From Catellatospora methionotrophica (GTDB lineage: Bacteria > Actinomycetota > Actinomycetes > Mycobacteriales > Micromonosporaceae), in assembly GCF_011297335.1 (NCBI RefSeq), contig NZ_JAAOTJ010000004.1, positions 1 through 64,000 of the forward strand: a stretch of 64,000 bases of DNA. Reading direction: 5' to 3'. A program made the translations under genes and the position numbers. This document shows, piece after piece, positions 45,428 through 55,644 of this stretch (its first letter is position 1; the number at the start of each line of letters is the position of its first letter). The notes below the pieces were generated by a model. The model was not told where the DNA came from. It was given only the letters and a program-made list of their open reading frames with translations, and ran no database searches.

Positions 45428-46880
45428 GCCGGGACATGTGGTGGGGTGAGCCTCAGCCAGGCTTGTGCTGTAAACGGTCTTCGGCCACCCGGCCATGACA
45501 GGCCGAGGCCGTCGCTAGCGGTAGCCGCCTTGGCAGTACGTGTGCGAGCCGGTGCGATGCCTTGGCTCTTCTCAGACTCGCTGTCAGGGCTAGATCACGC
45601 GGGACCGCGGCTCACCCGGCGGAGTGCAGCGTAATGATGTGGTGCCTGCGGTGCGGGGGCAGTTGGTAGCACAAGCCCCCGTATTCTCGGTGCGCGCCTA
45701 CTGCGCTGGGCTGGCGGTGCACCAACAGTGTCGGTCGGGTTGGTTCGTTCGAACTGCGGCGTTCGAGTCAGGCGCTATACGAGGCTCGCGGGTTGAGTCG
45801 GCTGGGTCGAACCCAGTGGTCGGAACCGGCGACAGGAATGAGGGAGCACCGGTTGCCGCCGTTACCCCTGGGGGCTGCTTAGCTCGTCGTCGGTGGTCGG
45901 CGAGGCTGGGTGGTTGGGCGCTTTCGATCTGCGAACCCCGTGGTTGTGCCGAGACGCTGGAGCCTGTGAGCGTATGCCTGGGAACGGGTTCATGGCGCTG
46001 CTCGACTCCAGTAGGTTAGTCATCGTCATTGAGCACCACCGAGCCGCCATGCTGTCGGGCCGACGAAGAGATCGTCGGTGAGCTACCGGCCCCTTGGAGG
46101 TAGTCGCTCTCCCCCGGTCGTTCCCGCCTCTGCATCCTCGGGTTGCTCAAGATATCTCCGGTGACTGCAGTAGACGGGTTGGACGGAGTACGGCCGGCTG
46201 GGGCCAGATGGGTTCAACGTAGGGGCGGCGCGTGACCTCGAGACCTGTCGGTCCCACTCCACATGGCGAGCGATTGCAGATCCACAAGCTGACTCAACCC
46301 CCGATCAGATTGCACGCTCCACGCTCCACGCTGGCGACGGGGCACGTGGAAGAACTTCGTTGATGGCTCTGACGCGTGGAGTTCGTAGTACAGGGCGTCC
46401 TGGCGGTCTTGGAGAGTAGGGCGTGCCAGCAGTCGCGGCACCGCACTCAGCGCCGACATTGGCAGCCAGCCCTCTGGAGGGAGCCACCTGCGCGAGGACT
46501 AGAGCTCCGCGGAGGATTCGGGCGGGAGGGGGCTGAGGGCTCGGCCACTACTGGGCTGAGCGGGGCTGGGAAGTCGACAGTGCTGAGGCCAGGGCCGCAC
46601 GCGGCTTGGACACTGCTGGAGCCCGGATCCGCAGTCGATCGAGATCTGAGCCGGATCAGGGGTCGGACGGCGGCGTTCGCTGGGACCGGACGGGGCGGCT
46701 TGAGGTCGGCCATACGCTCGACCCATCCCCCATGTACGTGGGGTCGATCCTTTGCGGTCGCGCGCCTAACATGCACACCGGCGTGCCGCCGTGGTGTCAG
46801 TCGGGAGAGCCCGGAGAGGATCGCCTCGGGTTGATTCGGAGGCAGGAGTGGCTACGCCGTCAACGGATGAGTCAGTGCAA

Positions 46881-46896
46881 TGTTTCACGTGAAACA
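46881..46896. promoter_or_regulatory. parS site
   Basis: TGTTTCACGTGAAACA, perfect match, in the gene-poor region. Confidence 0.97.
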
Positions 46897-47416
46897 GAGA
46901 GATCGTTTGGGTATGGGCTGAGCGCCCTTGCCGTAGCGAGGCAGTGGTTGTCGGACTAGACCCCTTGGGCGATGGCGGCACCGAGGACCGCCCAGTGCGC
47001 CGCATACTGACAGGCGAAGTAGAACGTCGCGGCGTTCGGCCATGCCACCCGCAGCCTGAGGTCGTCGCGCCAACCACGTAGACCCGTCCACTACCGGGTG
47101 GTCTAGGTGCCGGTTCACCGTTGCCAGTGGTGGACTGCAAGCGCGGATGCGCGGGACGGACGCGGTGAACCGGCCGCTCGGACTGTGTCAGCTCTGGGTC
47201 GGCCGCGGTGGGCAGCGCATCGTCGTTTCGTCTCGCATCAGCGGAACCGATGGCGCCTGGTTCGGCGGCCGGTCCTGCCTGCCCGGGAGGAGGGTAAGTG
47301 TGGCTGGCGGGCTTGTAGGCGCCCACGGGAATGGCGGCGGGTGGAGGGTGCGGGCCGGTCAGTTCGGATCGGTGGATAGCGGAAGCTGCGGCACCCGTTC
47401 TCGGTAACGATCTCGT

Positions 47417-47432
47417 GGTTTCACGTGAAACC
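47417..47432. promoter_or_regulatory. parS site (variant ends)
   Basis: GGTTTCACGTGAAACC. The inner 14 bases are consensus and the outermost pair is G-C instead of T-A. The palindrome extends to 22 bases (47414-47435). Confidence 0.88.
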
Positions 47433-48187
47433 ACGACAGCGGGCTCCTGCTTGATGTGCGCGCGTAGGCGCGCGAGTTCTGATGCGGTCGGCGGTAGCCG
47501 AGGCAGGGTGGCGTAGGCGTTGCCGCGCCCAGCCAGTAGCCCAGCGACTTGGAAGCGCCAATCAGTGGGTGGCCTCCAAGCCGCCCGTGGAGTTCATCGC
47601 AGCCGATACAGATGGATCGGTGCGGTAGAACGATCCCGGAGTGTTGTTCGTGGGCCGGCCCTCCGTGGTGCCCTTGAGGGCGTTCACGCAAGATGCCAGT
47701 CGGGGTGCACTTCGCAAGGGTGAAGCTAAAGCCGTTGCCCTCCCCTGGGCGGCGATGGCGCGGCCACAGTCGGCACAAGAGAGCAGCGAGCCGAGGGCGG
47801 CTGCCGTGATGTTGGGACGGACTGTTTAGAAGTCGCGGTGATCGGGCAGATCCAAAGCATGCTGGAATGCCCGACGCCGCAGGGGCCGTGGCGCAACGGG
47901 CCTACTTGATTGTTTCGTGAACCAACCCGTGGGAAGCAGACCACGGTTTTCGGCATGACTCCGCCTGCACCGACGCCGCGGGGACCTCGCCCGGGTTCGC
48001 GCCCGATGGGTCAGTGCGTGGGTGACCCATGCGCTAACCGCTCGGGCGGCGCGTTCGGGTGGCACAGGTCGAGCGCGGTTTGTGAAGTCGTGCGGACGAG
48101 AGCCCATGGCGACGCCGTGGCGTCCGCTGGCTCTGGTCGACGAGTGAGTGGTAGGCGCGCGACCTGAGGGCGCGCCGGGACATCCGG

Positions 48188-48233
48188 CCAACGCCCTAAC
48201 AGCCGACAGACCAACGCCCTAACAGCCGACAGA
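48188..48233. repeat. 23-bp tandem duplication
   Basis: Two perfect copies of a 23-base unit (48188-48210 and 48211-48233) beginning CCAACGCCCTAACAG. A fresh slippage-type duplication in noncoding DNA. Confidence 0.9.
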
Positions 48234-48860
48234 GGAGCCGCCCGTCGGTTCGTTGGTTGAGTACGGAGACTGTTGTGCCCGTGCCCGTGCGGGGTGTGCT
48301 CCAAGCCGCAAAGATATCGAGCCGATGATTCCGGAAGCGCCTCAGTGCCGGTTCGTGATGACGGGCGGAGCTGGGTGCGTAAGGCGATGCCGGCTTTAGC
48401 TGTGAGCCTCATCGGACGGCCAGTCCGCATAGTGGGGTTCGAAAGTTTAGGAGGGCCCCGCCAGCGCGCTCGTCGAGAGCAGCAGAACACGGCGACCGCG
48501 CCTTGGCGCCCGGCTCAATCAGCGAGGCGCCCGGCCGTGTACGCGGATGGTTCGACTCGTGGATAGGGCTGCAAGTGAGCTGGCATTGAGCCGGACCCGC
48601 TCGACGCTCCAACGCGGCAAGACATCCTGGATCGTTCCGGCTGATCCGCCTCTGGATCCGGAGTTGCACGTCGCTGGCTACTGGATCGCGCCGTCGCAGC
48701 GCAGGCGCGTTCGGCCCGGCTGGACTGGACTCTGGAGAAGCCGTGCCGGGACCTAGACGGGCTCGGGATCCAGGCGGGCTCGGGAACCAGACCGCACGCG
48801 GACCGATGTTGGTGACGGGTTAGTCTGACCCAGGCGGCGGCCACGAACATTCAACGCCCC

Positions 48861-48905
48861 GCACACCCGGCACTCGCACACCCGCCAGTCGCACACCTGG
48901 CACTC
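48861..48905. repeat. 15-bp triple repeat
   Basis: Three adjacent 15-base units, GCACACCCGGCACTC and two variants with one to three changes each, in the gene-poor region. Confidence 0.8.
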
Positions 48906-49525
48906 GGACCGAGAAGGCACCCGAACTCGCCGTGCTAGAAGTTGCAGGCGAAGTCGAAGAGGCGGGCTCCTGCCTCACAGCCGTCGCCATCGTGCTCGTT
49001 CCGTTGCTGTGTATCCGGAGAGGTAGTCCTGACGTTTAGTCGTGGGCCATTTCGGGATTGCCCCTGCGATGGCGGGACGTTGGTGTCCGACCACGGCCCT
49101 TCCGGTTCAGGTACGAGACCGACGCGTCAGCCGCCTGACTACCAACCTGAGTGAACGCGCCCAACAGCGTGTGGCTTTGCGCTACCACCGCAGATGTTCT
49201 TCCGTGGCCGGACATGCGAACCGTGGAACGTGCTGACATCTGTTGTGCCGCCTCACCTGTCAGCGGCTTACGGCGGGACTGTTATCTGGGACATCCACAA
49301 GCACAAGACGCCACACTCTGCATGGAGGTCGCTACGAGCGACACCGGCGTGTGTGGGATGCGGCGCTAACCGGGCTCGCCTTGAGGCTGCGGTGGCCTGA
49401 CGATGTCTGATGGCGATGCTGTCACTCGGCAGCGATGTATACGGCGGCGCGGCCTGATAGTGCGGTTCAGGTGAGGCAGCCGAGCGGATGCAGTCGGGCG
49501 GAGTAAGCCGAACGTGGCTGCGCAC

Positions 49526-49541
49526 TGTTTCACGTGAAACA
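49526..49541. promoter_or_regulatory. parS site
   Basis: TGTTTCACGTGAAACA, perfect match, in the gene-poor region. Confidence 0.97.
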
Positions 49542-50832
49542 CGATGATCGGGTTTAAAGGCGAGGGTGTTGGAGCAGCATGGAAGGATGGGCAGAAGTCG
49601 CGCCGGATAACTGAGGCGTCGGTAGCCACTCAGACGGCTACCCGGATTTCGTCAGACGCCTCCGTGCAGTCCGCCACGCCGCCACCCGCGGCATCGCACC
49701 ACGAAACCCTGCCCGGCCCTGGAAGCAGCAGGGCTCAACACGCGACCGTCGGGAACACGGGCGCGAGAGCTAGGCCGACACTCGGTGGGTGTCACGAGAA
49801 CGAACGACTACGTGGGCGGGGTGCGACCTTCACAGGCGGCCGACTTGATTGAGGACCTTGAGGCAACTGGTCTTCGTCAGTCGCAGTGGTCCTGCTGTCG
49901 GAGGTCCTCCCAGACTGAGCGCACAGGATCCCTGCCGTTGTATCGGCGTTGCGTGAGTGGGATGGATTGTAGGTCTCGTCGCGTAGGGAGGCCGTGTTGG
50001 TGCTGGGTGTTACTCACAAGGCTTTAGAGGATCGCCCTCACCTGCGTCTCAGGACGCCCATGAAGGCGGCCCGGTCGTGGCCCGGATCGTCACGGCACTG
50101 GCTGCATCCGGGTGCAGGGGAGGTGACCGCTGAGGAGCCGCAAACGGCTGGGCTAGCGGTCACCTGCACTATTTAGAAGGCCAACGAGGTTGGCCCTACC
50201 GCACTCCCCCAGGCGCGCCACGCACGCGCCACGGATATGGATGGGCGCTGAGTGCCGTCCCGGTTGACGTTGGGCGTTAGGCGTTGCACGACCACCAAGC
50301 GCTGGGCGGCGAAGCCGAACGGAACTGTCTGGGAGAGAAGACGCACACGTCGAGCGACCTTCCTTCGACTCGCAGCCGTGTTGTGAAGGTCGGGCAGGCT
50401 AGTAAGAGCCCCCCGATGTCTTGGGCGACCGGCCGTGTGCCGAGGGAGCACACGAAAGTACGAGCTGTACCGCTGGGGCGCGATGAGCCGGCTTGCCGAT
50501 CGAAGCTTGCGCTCGATGCCCGGCTGGCTGGGGTCGGATCAGCTTGGTCGACGGTTGAGATGGGTTCAAGCGCGAGCCTCTGTAGGCGGGTAGCGGCGTA
50601 GCGGATTAGAAAGTCAGATCTGCGCCATGCACGGGCGGCTGGGAACGTTCGAGTACGGCCAGCGCGACGGCTACTGGATAGGGCAGCCACCGGAACCGGC
50701 GACCTGTACCTCCATGGGAAGAGAGCAACCGCCCGCCTAACGGGGACCCTGGCGAACATTGGCGACTCGCCGACCGGGGCCCGGTGGATTCTGCTGCGGG
50801 CAACGGCGTCTTCCTGACTACACGATCACCGT

Positions 50833-50848
50833 GGTTTCACGTGAAACC
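50833..50848. promoter_or_regulatory. parS site (variant ends)
   Basis: GGTTTCACGTGAAACC, with the inner 14 bases consensus. Confidence 0.88.
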
Positions 50849-50983
50849 AAACCCCCGATGGTTCACCAGAAGCAACCAGTAATCGTCTCGTGAGTCGAAC
50901 CCATGCCACCCCAACTGACTCGTGATCGCTATCCCGCAGGCTCGTGGCGCGTCAGCACGTTCCCCGCCCACTCCCAGATCGTT

Positions 50984-51113
50984 GACGCCTGACGCCTGAC
51001 GCCTGACGCCTGACGCCTGACGCCTGACGCCTGACGCCTGACGCCTGACGCCTGACGCCTGACGCCTGACGCCTGACGCCTGACGCCTGACGCCTGACGC
51101 CTGACGCCTGACG
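50984..51113. repeat. (GACGCCT)18 heptamer tandem repeat
   Basis: Eighteen perfect copies of GACGCCT plus a partial copy, about 130 bases in all. Seven is not a multiple of three, so it shifts frame between copies; read as protein it gives only a low-complexity RRQASGV pattern. Such a perfect array is likely to vary in copy number between strains. Confidence 0.97.
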
Positions 51114-52308
51114 GTGGAACTCCAGGACCGTTTGGCGGAGGACTGAATCGCAGCGATCCGCGACTAGCTGGACAGGTCATCGTGCCGCTTCTTGTGGAGC
51201 CAGGGGCAGACTCGATGGGACTGGCGAACGTGGCCCTGGTCCACGGAAGGTTGAACTCGGTGGGGTCAGGTTGGCAGGTTGTCCAGGGCGGCGACTACCG
51301 GCGGCGGGAAACGCTGAGCGGCAGGACCACTAGTGCCCTGGCAGCCGAAGTCACCGGGGAAGGCGTGGCTGACTAGCCACGAAGCCAGGCTGGGAGGACA
51401 CGCAGGAGAGTGCGCGTGCTCAACGGGACGTACGGCCGCCGCAGTTGGCAGGTCCACGGCAGGGTTTCTTCCGGACCTATGCCGCTCTTGAACAGGCGGC
51501 GGGCCTGTCGAATACCGGGCGCAGCACGGTGCTCTGAACAACGCCGGTTGGCACGATGCAGCCGTGGATCATGGCGCAGTGACGGGCCGGTGCTACCGGT
51601 CGCACCGGCACTGCCGACGACCGATGCCATTTGCAGCTGCCCGGTCGGGTCCGGTCCGGGCCTAACACCTGGGTTCAGCGAGTTCGGTTGCACGCAAGTC
51701 GGCCTGTGCAGTTAGGGCTCCACATCACGCCCGCGGAACAGGCACCAAGACCAGGCCCACTCCCCCTGGGCCTGCCGCAGTCGACGACGACCAACGCGTG
51801 GATGGCAGGAGCCCTCAGCTGCCGGTGTTGGCACCGGGCGACGCCGACCGCGACGTGCCCGGTTGTCGGTTGATTGAGCCGCGTCCGAGGCGGCTCGATC
51901 AACCAGCAGGTACCACGAACTCGGCTTGGTTGGACGGGCCGACCACACTCGTGATCTAAGCGATCAGCGCGATGGCAGGCCGGGCTCAAGCCGGCCGAGA
52001 CCCCCCCGCGATCGAACCGCAGCGGGAGCGGACAGTCTGGGCCCGGGCCCAGACACGGATCAAGCACCGGCCTGCAGGGCAGGATCAGGCCCGTAATGCC
52101 ACGGTCGGCCAGCCCGATCGAGTGGACTCTGCGAAGCCCAAAGCCTGCGGACAGTCATGCACAGGCTCCATGGAGTTATCCACAACCCGCATGCCCAAGG
52201 TCAACGATCTCCACAGCCCTGCCCAAGTGCGAGGAAGGTCACGTATCCGCTGTCCACAGCCCTGGACCGTCCGATGTCCACAGCCGAGCGCTAGTTATCC
52301 ACAGGCCA

Positions 52309-52324
52309 TGTTTCACGTGAAACC
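52309..52324. promoter_or_regulatory. parS site
   Basis: TGTTTCACGTGAAACC, 15 of 16 consensus bases, six bases after a perfect DnaA box. Confidence 0.92.
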
Positions 52325-52488
52325 AGCATCGAGAACGCGCAGAATCCATGCGCTACCAACGGGATCAGCACGTGAACTGATGTGACAGCGCTCTGCACGC
52401 CGGTGGCGTAACCCCGGTCACGGTGCGGCATTCCACAGGACGTCCCCCGCCTATCCACAAAGTTATCCACAGGCACCCTGTGGGCTGT

Positions 52489-52504
52489 GGTTTCACGTGA
52501 AACC
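52489..52504. promoter_or_regulatory. parS site (variant ends)
   Basis: GGTTTCACGTGAAACC, flanked by DnaA boxes at 52463 and 52514; about 60 bases upstream of the HIT-like gene. Confidence 0.88.
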
Positions 52505-52565
52505 GAGCCACGGTAATCCACAGCCGGGGGGAGACAGGACCGCCTGGCTGGGCTAGATTCTGCAG

Positions 52566-53171
52566 GTGGCCGATACCCCCATGCCCCTTCCCGGCTTCAC
52601 TGCGTGGCCCTCGTTCCCGTTCGAGGGCGACTTCAAGATCAAGCATCTTGACCCGCCGGTCGCGACCGAGCCCGCCCGTAAGGGTGAGGACTCGGCAGAC
52701 TGCACGGCGTGTACCGCACCCGACGACGCCTACATCTGGGTGAACGAGCGCTGGCGCGTACGCACCATGGACCGGCCCACGGGCCTGCCGATGGTGCTCA
52801 TGCTGGAGCCCAGATCCCACCTCGACCTGGGTGACCTGCCGAACCTCCTCGCCGCGGAACTCGGCGTGATGACGGTGCGTCTGGAGCGGGCCATTCGCTC
52901 GCTGGACGAAGTGGCACGGGTCCACGTCTACCGGTGGGGCGACGGCGCCGCACACCTGCACGTGTGGTTCATGGCTCGCCCTGTCGGGCAGCTGCAGCTG
53001 CGCGGCACGTTCCTGCCCCTGTGGGACGACATCCTGCCGCCGATCGCCGAGGACCACTGGCGGGAGAGCCTGGCTCACGTCGCGGCGTGGCTGGCCGAGT
53101 TCGGTGGCACGCCGCTCGCGCAGCCGCCGCGCATCGACTGGCAGGCGCCGGCCAAGCTGACCGACTCCTGA
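52566..53171 (+). CDS. HIT-like protein
   Basis: A 201-residue protein with a HIT-type core. VHVYRWGDGAAHLHVWFMARP resembles the histidine-triad strand and loop, though only HLHVW of the HxHxH motif is present, so catalytic activity is uncertain. A Cys pair (CTACTAPDD) in the N-terminal part is typical of the zinc-bearing HIT subgroup. The GTG at 52566 is the first usable start after the DnaA/parS cluster. It converges on the Ddl-like gene across a 50-base palindrome. HIT proteins are usually nucleotide hydrolases or transferases. Confidence 0.72.
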   Translation: MADTPMPLPGFTAWPSFPFEGDFKIKHLDPPVATEPARKGEDSADCTACTAPDDAYIWVNERWRVRTMDRPTGLPMVLMLEPRSHLDLGDLPNLLAAELGVMTVRLERAIRSLDEVARVHVYRWGDGAAHLHVWFMARPVGQLQLRGTFLPLWDDILPPIAEDHWRESLAHVAAWLAEFGGTPLAQPPRIDWQAPAKLTDS

Positions 53172-53262
53172 CACCGCCGCAGGCGCGTTCCCGGTGGCCG
53201 ACCCGGTGCCCCCGGCTTCGTCGAGTCGGGCGTAATCGGGTTCGGTGAAGGTCCAGCGCACA

Positions 53263-53312
53263 CCGCACAGGAGAGGCCCGGTTCCACGTGGAACCGGGCC
53301 TCTCCTGTGCGG
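53263..53312. terminator. 50-base perfect palindrome, bidirectional terminator
   Basis: A perfect inverted repeat of 25 bases per arm with no spacer (centre 53287/53288), located between the convergent HIT-like and Ddl-like genes. Its centre GGTTCCACGTGGAACC differs from the parS variant at only two symmetric positions (C for T and G for A). It is an efficient hairpin for both transcripts. Confidence 0.85.
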
Positions 53313-53327
53313 CATGTGGGTAGGCGG

Positions 53328-54311
53328 TCAGCCTGCCGGGCGCTCTGCGGCCTGGATCACCAGGCGGGCGATCACTTCGCCCAGGTCGAGCCCGCCGGCC
53401 TGCACCGCCATCGGCAACAGCGAGGTCTCGGTCATACCGGGGGCGACGTTGACCTCCAGGACAGTGCACTCCCCCGACGGGGTCACGATCAGGTCGACCC
53501 GCGACATGTCGCGCAGGCCGAGCGCCTGGTGTGCGGCCAGCGCCGTCTTGACGACCTCGGCGCTCGTCTCGGCCGACAACCGGGCGGGCGTATGCCAGGT
53601 GGTGAGTCCGGCGGTGTAGCGGGCCGCGTAGTCGTACACGCCGTTGCTGGGCACGATCTCGACTGCGGGCAGCGCGAACGGACCTTCGCCGAAGTCGAGG
53701 ATCGAGACCGCTACGTCGACTCCCTCGACATAGCGCTCCACGAGCGCGGTCTGGTCGTACGCGAAGCACCCGACCATCGCGGCAGGCAGGGTGGAGGCGT
53801 CCCGGACGACCGCCGCGCCCAGCCCGGAGCCACCCTGCGCGGGCTTGACCATCAGCGGCAGGCCCAGCCGGTCGACGATGCGCTCCAGCACCGCCACGGC
53901 ACCGAGCTCGGAGAACCGGTCGTGCGGCAGGGCCACCCACTCGGGAGTGGCGATGCCGCACTCGACGAGCACGGCTTTGGCGGAGGGCTTGTCCCAGGCG
54001 AGCCGGGCGGAGCGGGCGTCAGGCCCGACGTAGGGCACGCCGCACAGGTCGAGCACGCCGCGCAGCGAGCCGTCCTCGCCGGTGGAGCCGTGCAGGGCGA
54101 TGAACACCGCATCCGGCGGGTCGGCCTTCAGCGCGGGCAGCAGAGCGCCGTCGGCGTCGAGCAGCTCGGCTTCGACGCCGACGGCGCGCAGGGCGTCCAG
54201 CACCCGGCGGCCCGAACGCAGCGAGACGTCACGCTCGTAGGACAGGCCACCGGCCAGTACCAGGCAGCGGAGATCGGTTCGGACGGCGGGCGAGGCGGAC
54301 GGTGCGGTCAC
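53328..54311 (-). CDS. D-alanine-D-alanine ligase-like ATP-grasp protein
   Basis: A 327-residue ATP-grasp ligase of the Ddl family. The N-terminal domain starts LRCLVLAGGLSYERDVSLRSG with the typical Gly-rich and Ser-Glu-type loop; GSTGEDGSLRGVLDLCGVPYVG matches the Ddl substrate loop; LPLMVKPAQGGSGLGAAVV is the ATP loop and VDLIVTPSGECTVLEVNVAPGMTETSLLP the metal-binding end. Ddl makes D-Ala-D-Ala for peptidoglycan; location near the parB-sigM region and slightly short length mean this could be the second, divergent copy common in actinobacteria. The GTG at 54311 is the likely start. Confidence 0.85.
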   Translation of the reverse strand: MTAPSASPAVRTDLRCLVLAGGLSYERDVSLRSGRRVLDALRAVGVEAELLDADGALLPALKADPPDAVFIALHGSTGEDGSLRGVLDLCGVPYVGPDARSARLAWDKPSAKAVLVECGIATPEWVALPHDRFSELGAVAVLERIVDRLGLPLMVKPAQGGSGLGAAVVRDASTLPAAMVGCFAYDQTALVERYVEGVDVAVSILDFGEGPFALPAVEIVPSNGVYDYAARYTAGLTTWHTPARLSAETSAEVVKTALAAHQALGLRDMSRVDLIVTPSGECTVLEVNVAPGMTETSLLPMAVQAGGLDLGEVIARLVIQAAERPAG

Positions 54312-54318
54312 CCTCGAA

Positions 54319-55644
54319 TCATGCCAAGTCGGGACCGGGCGCGTGCGCACCGGGCCGCGGCAGCTCGGTGACCGCGTCCAGCTGCCCGGTGTCACCGAAG
54401 ACGGCACGTGTGGCCAGCTCCTGCTCGACGACACCGGCGAGGCGGCGCACGCCCTCCCGGATGCGCTCCGGCGGCGGGAACGAGAAGTTCAGCCGCAGGT
54501 GCTGCTGCCCGGTGCCGTCGGCGTAGAAGCCCGTGCCCGGAACGTACGCGACGCGCGCGGCGATGGCGCGGGGCACCATGGCCTTGGAGTTGAGCCCGGC
54601 GGGCAGGGTCGCCCACACGAACAGGCCGCCTGCGGGATGCGTCCAGGTGGTGCCCTCGGGCATCAGGTCGGACAGCGCGGTGAGCAGCGCGTCGCGGCGC
54701 TCGGCGTAAATCTGCTGGTACGTCTTGAGCTGCTGGCGCCAGGGCATGGTGGACAGGTAGGTGCTCACCACGGACTGGGCGAAGTTGCTCGGGCACAGGA
54801 TGTTCGCCTCGGTGGCGATCACCAGCTTGTCGCGTACCGCATGGGGGGCGAGGATCCAGCCCACCCGCAGGCCCGGCGCGAAGGTCTTGGAGAACGTGCT
54901 GAGGTAGAAGACCCCGTCGCGGCGGCGGGCGCGCAGCGGGCGCGGTGCCTCGCCCTCGAAGCCGAGGCGGCCGTAGGGGTCGTCCTCGACGACCAGCAGC
55001 CCTGCCCGCTCGCAGATGTCGAGGACCTGCTCGCGGCGCTCCTCGGACAGCGTCACGCCGGCCGGGTTCTGGTACGTCGGGATGGTGTAGAGGAACTTGA
55101 CCCGGCGGCCCAGCCGCTGCTGCTCGGCGATCGCGAGCTCCAGCGCGGCCGGGATAAGGCCGTCGTGGTCCATCGGCACGTGCACGACCTGCGCCTGCGC
55201 GGCCTGGAACACGCCGAGCGCGCCGACGTAGGTGGGGCCTTCGGCGAGCACGACGTCACCGGGGTCGAGGAACAGCCGGGCGATCAGGTCCAGTGCCTGC
55301 TGGCCGCCGACGGTGACGACGACGTCGTCGGGCGAGGCACCCACGGAGGCGTCGATGCCGACGTCGGCCATCAGCGCGCAGATCTGCTCGCGCAGCTCCG
55401 CCATGCCCTGGCCGAGCCCGTACTGCAGCGCGCTGGTGCCCTGCTTGGCGACCAGTTCGCCGATGACCTCGCCGACCGCGTCCAGTGGCAGGGCGGCGAT
55501 GTAGGGCATGCCACCGGCGAGGGACACCACTTCGGGGCGGTTCGCCACGGCGAAGAGAGCTCGAATCTCCGAGGCCGTCATGCCGATGATGCGCTCTGCG
55601 TACCGATCGGTGTAGTCGTCGAGCGTGGTGCCCGTCTCCGCCAC
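54319..55644 (-). CDS. PLP-dependent aminotransferase (2-aminoadipate/MocR-type without HTH)
   Basis: A 441-residue fold-type I aminotransferase. The PLP Lys is in FYLSTFSKTFAPGLRVGW; PTYQNPAGVTLSEERREQVLDICERAGLLVVEDDPYG carries the Asp and Arg-binding region. No N-terminal GntR helix-turn-helix is present, so it belongs to the LysN/2-aminoadipate-like group rather than MocR regulators. The GTG at 55644 follows a GGGAGGGA site. It ends seven bases before the Ddl-like start; the two probably form one unit. A role in amino-acid supply for the cell wall is possible but not shown. Confidence 0.88.
   Translation of the reverse strand: MAETGTTLDDYTDRYAERIIGMTASEIRALFAVANRPEVVSLAGGMPYIAALPLDAVGEVIGELVAKQGTSALQYGLGQGMAELREQICALMADVGIDASVGASPDDVVVTVGGQQALDLIARLFLDPGDVVLAEGPTYVGALGVFQAAQAQVVHVPMDHDGLIPAALELAIAEQQRLGRRVKFLYTIPTYQNPAGVTLSEERREQVLDICERAGLLVVEDDPYGRLGFEGEAPRPLRARRRDGVFYLSTFSKTFAPGLRVGWILAPHAVRDKLVIATEANILCPSNFAQSVVSTYLSTMPWRQQLKTYQQIYAERRDALLTALSDLMPEGTTWTHPAGGLFVWATLPAGLNSKAMVPRAIAARVAYVPGTGFYADGTGQQHLRLNFSFPPPERIREGVRRLAGVVEQELATRAVFGDTGQLDAVTELPRPGAHAPGPDLA

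Larger units (their letters stand above)
52176..52522. other. second DnaA-box cluster with two parS sites
   Basis: Perfect TTATCCACA boxes lie at 52176-52184, 52295-52303 and 52463-52471. Near matches lie at 52250 (CTGTCCACA), 52274 (ATGTCCACA), 52451 (CTATCCACA) and 52514 (TAATCCACA). Nearly all point the same way. The parS sites at 52309 and 52489 lie among them. The cluster is about 16 kb from oriC, just upstream of the HIT-like gene. It could titrate DnaA, act as a secondary origin element, or be a remnant of an origin. Confidence 0.75.
45428..52565. other. gene-poor parS region
   Basis: About 7.1 kb with no frame I can accept as a gene on either strand. Frames are short, lack ribosome sites and family motifs, and the codon pattern of the neighbours (strong G/C at position 3) is lost. 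Base composition is visibly less GC-rich than the flanks. The stretch contains six parS sites, an 18-copy heptamer repeat, two other tandem repeats and a DnaA-box cluster at the right end. Old, decayed genes may exist but none is recognisable. Confidence 0.75.

Noticed and set aside
45640..45840. tRNA-like stretches (GCAGTTGGTAGCAC and GGGTCGAACCCA).
   Set aside because: No acceptor or anticodon stem could be assembled around them.
45624..50759. Many frames of 60-220 codons in the gene-poor region, such as 46766-47434 and 50277-50759.
   Set aside because: None has a credible ribosome site, a recognisable motif or the codon bias of the neighbouring genes, and they overlap each other on both strands.
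50984..51113. Heptamer array considered as a CRISPR.
   Set aside because: Units are seven bases with no spacers. No repeat-spacer array or cas gene is present in the window.
50929..51180. An 83-residue frame with RRQASGV repeats.
   Set aside because: It is only the translation of the GACGCCT heptamer array and has no other support.
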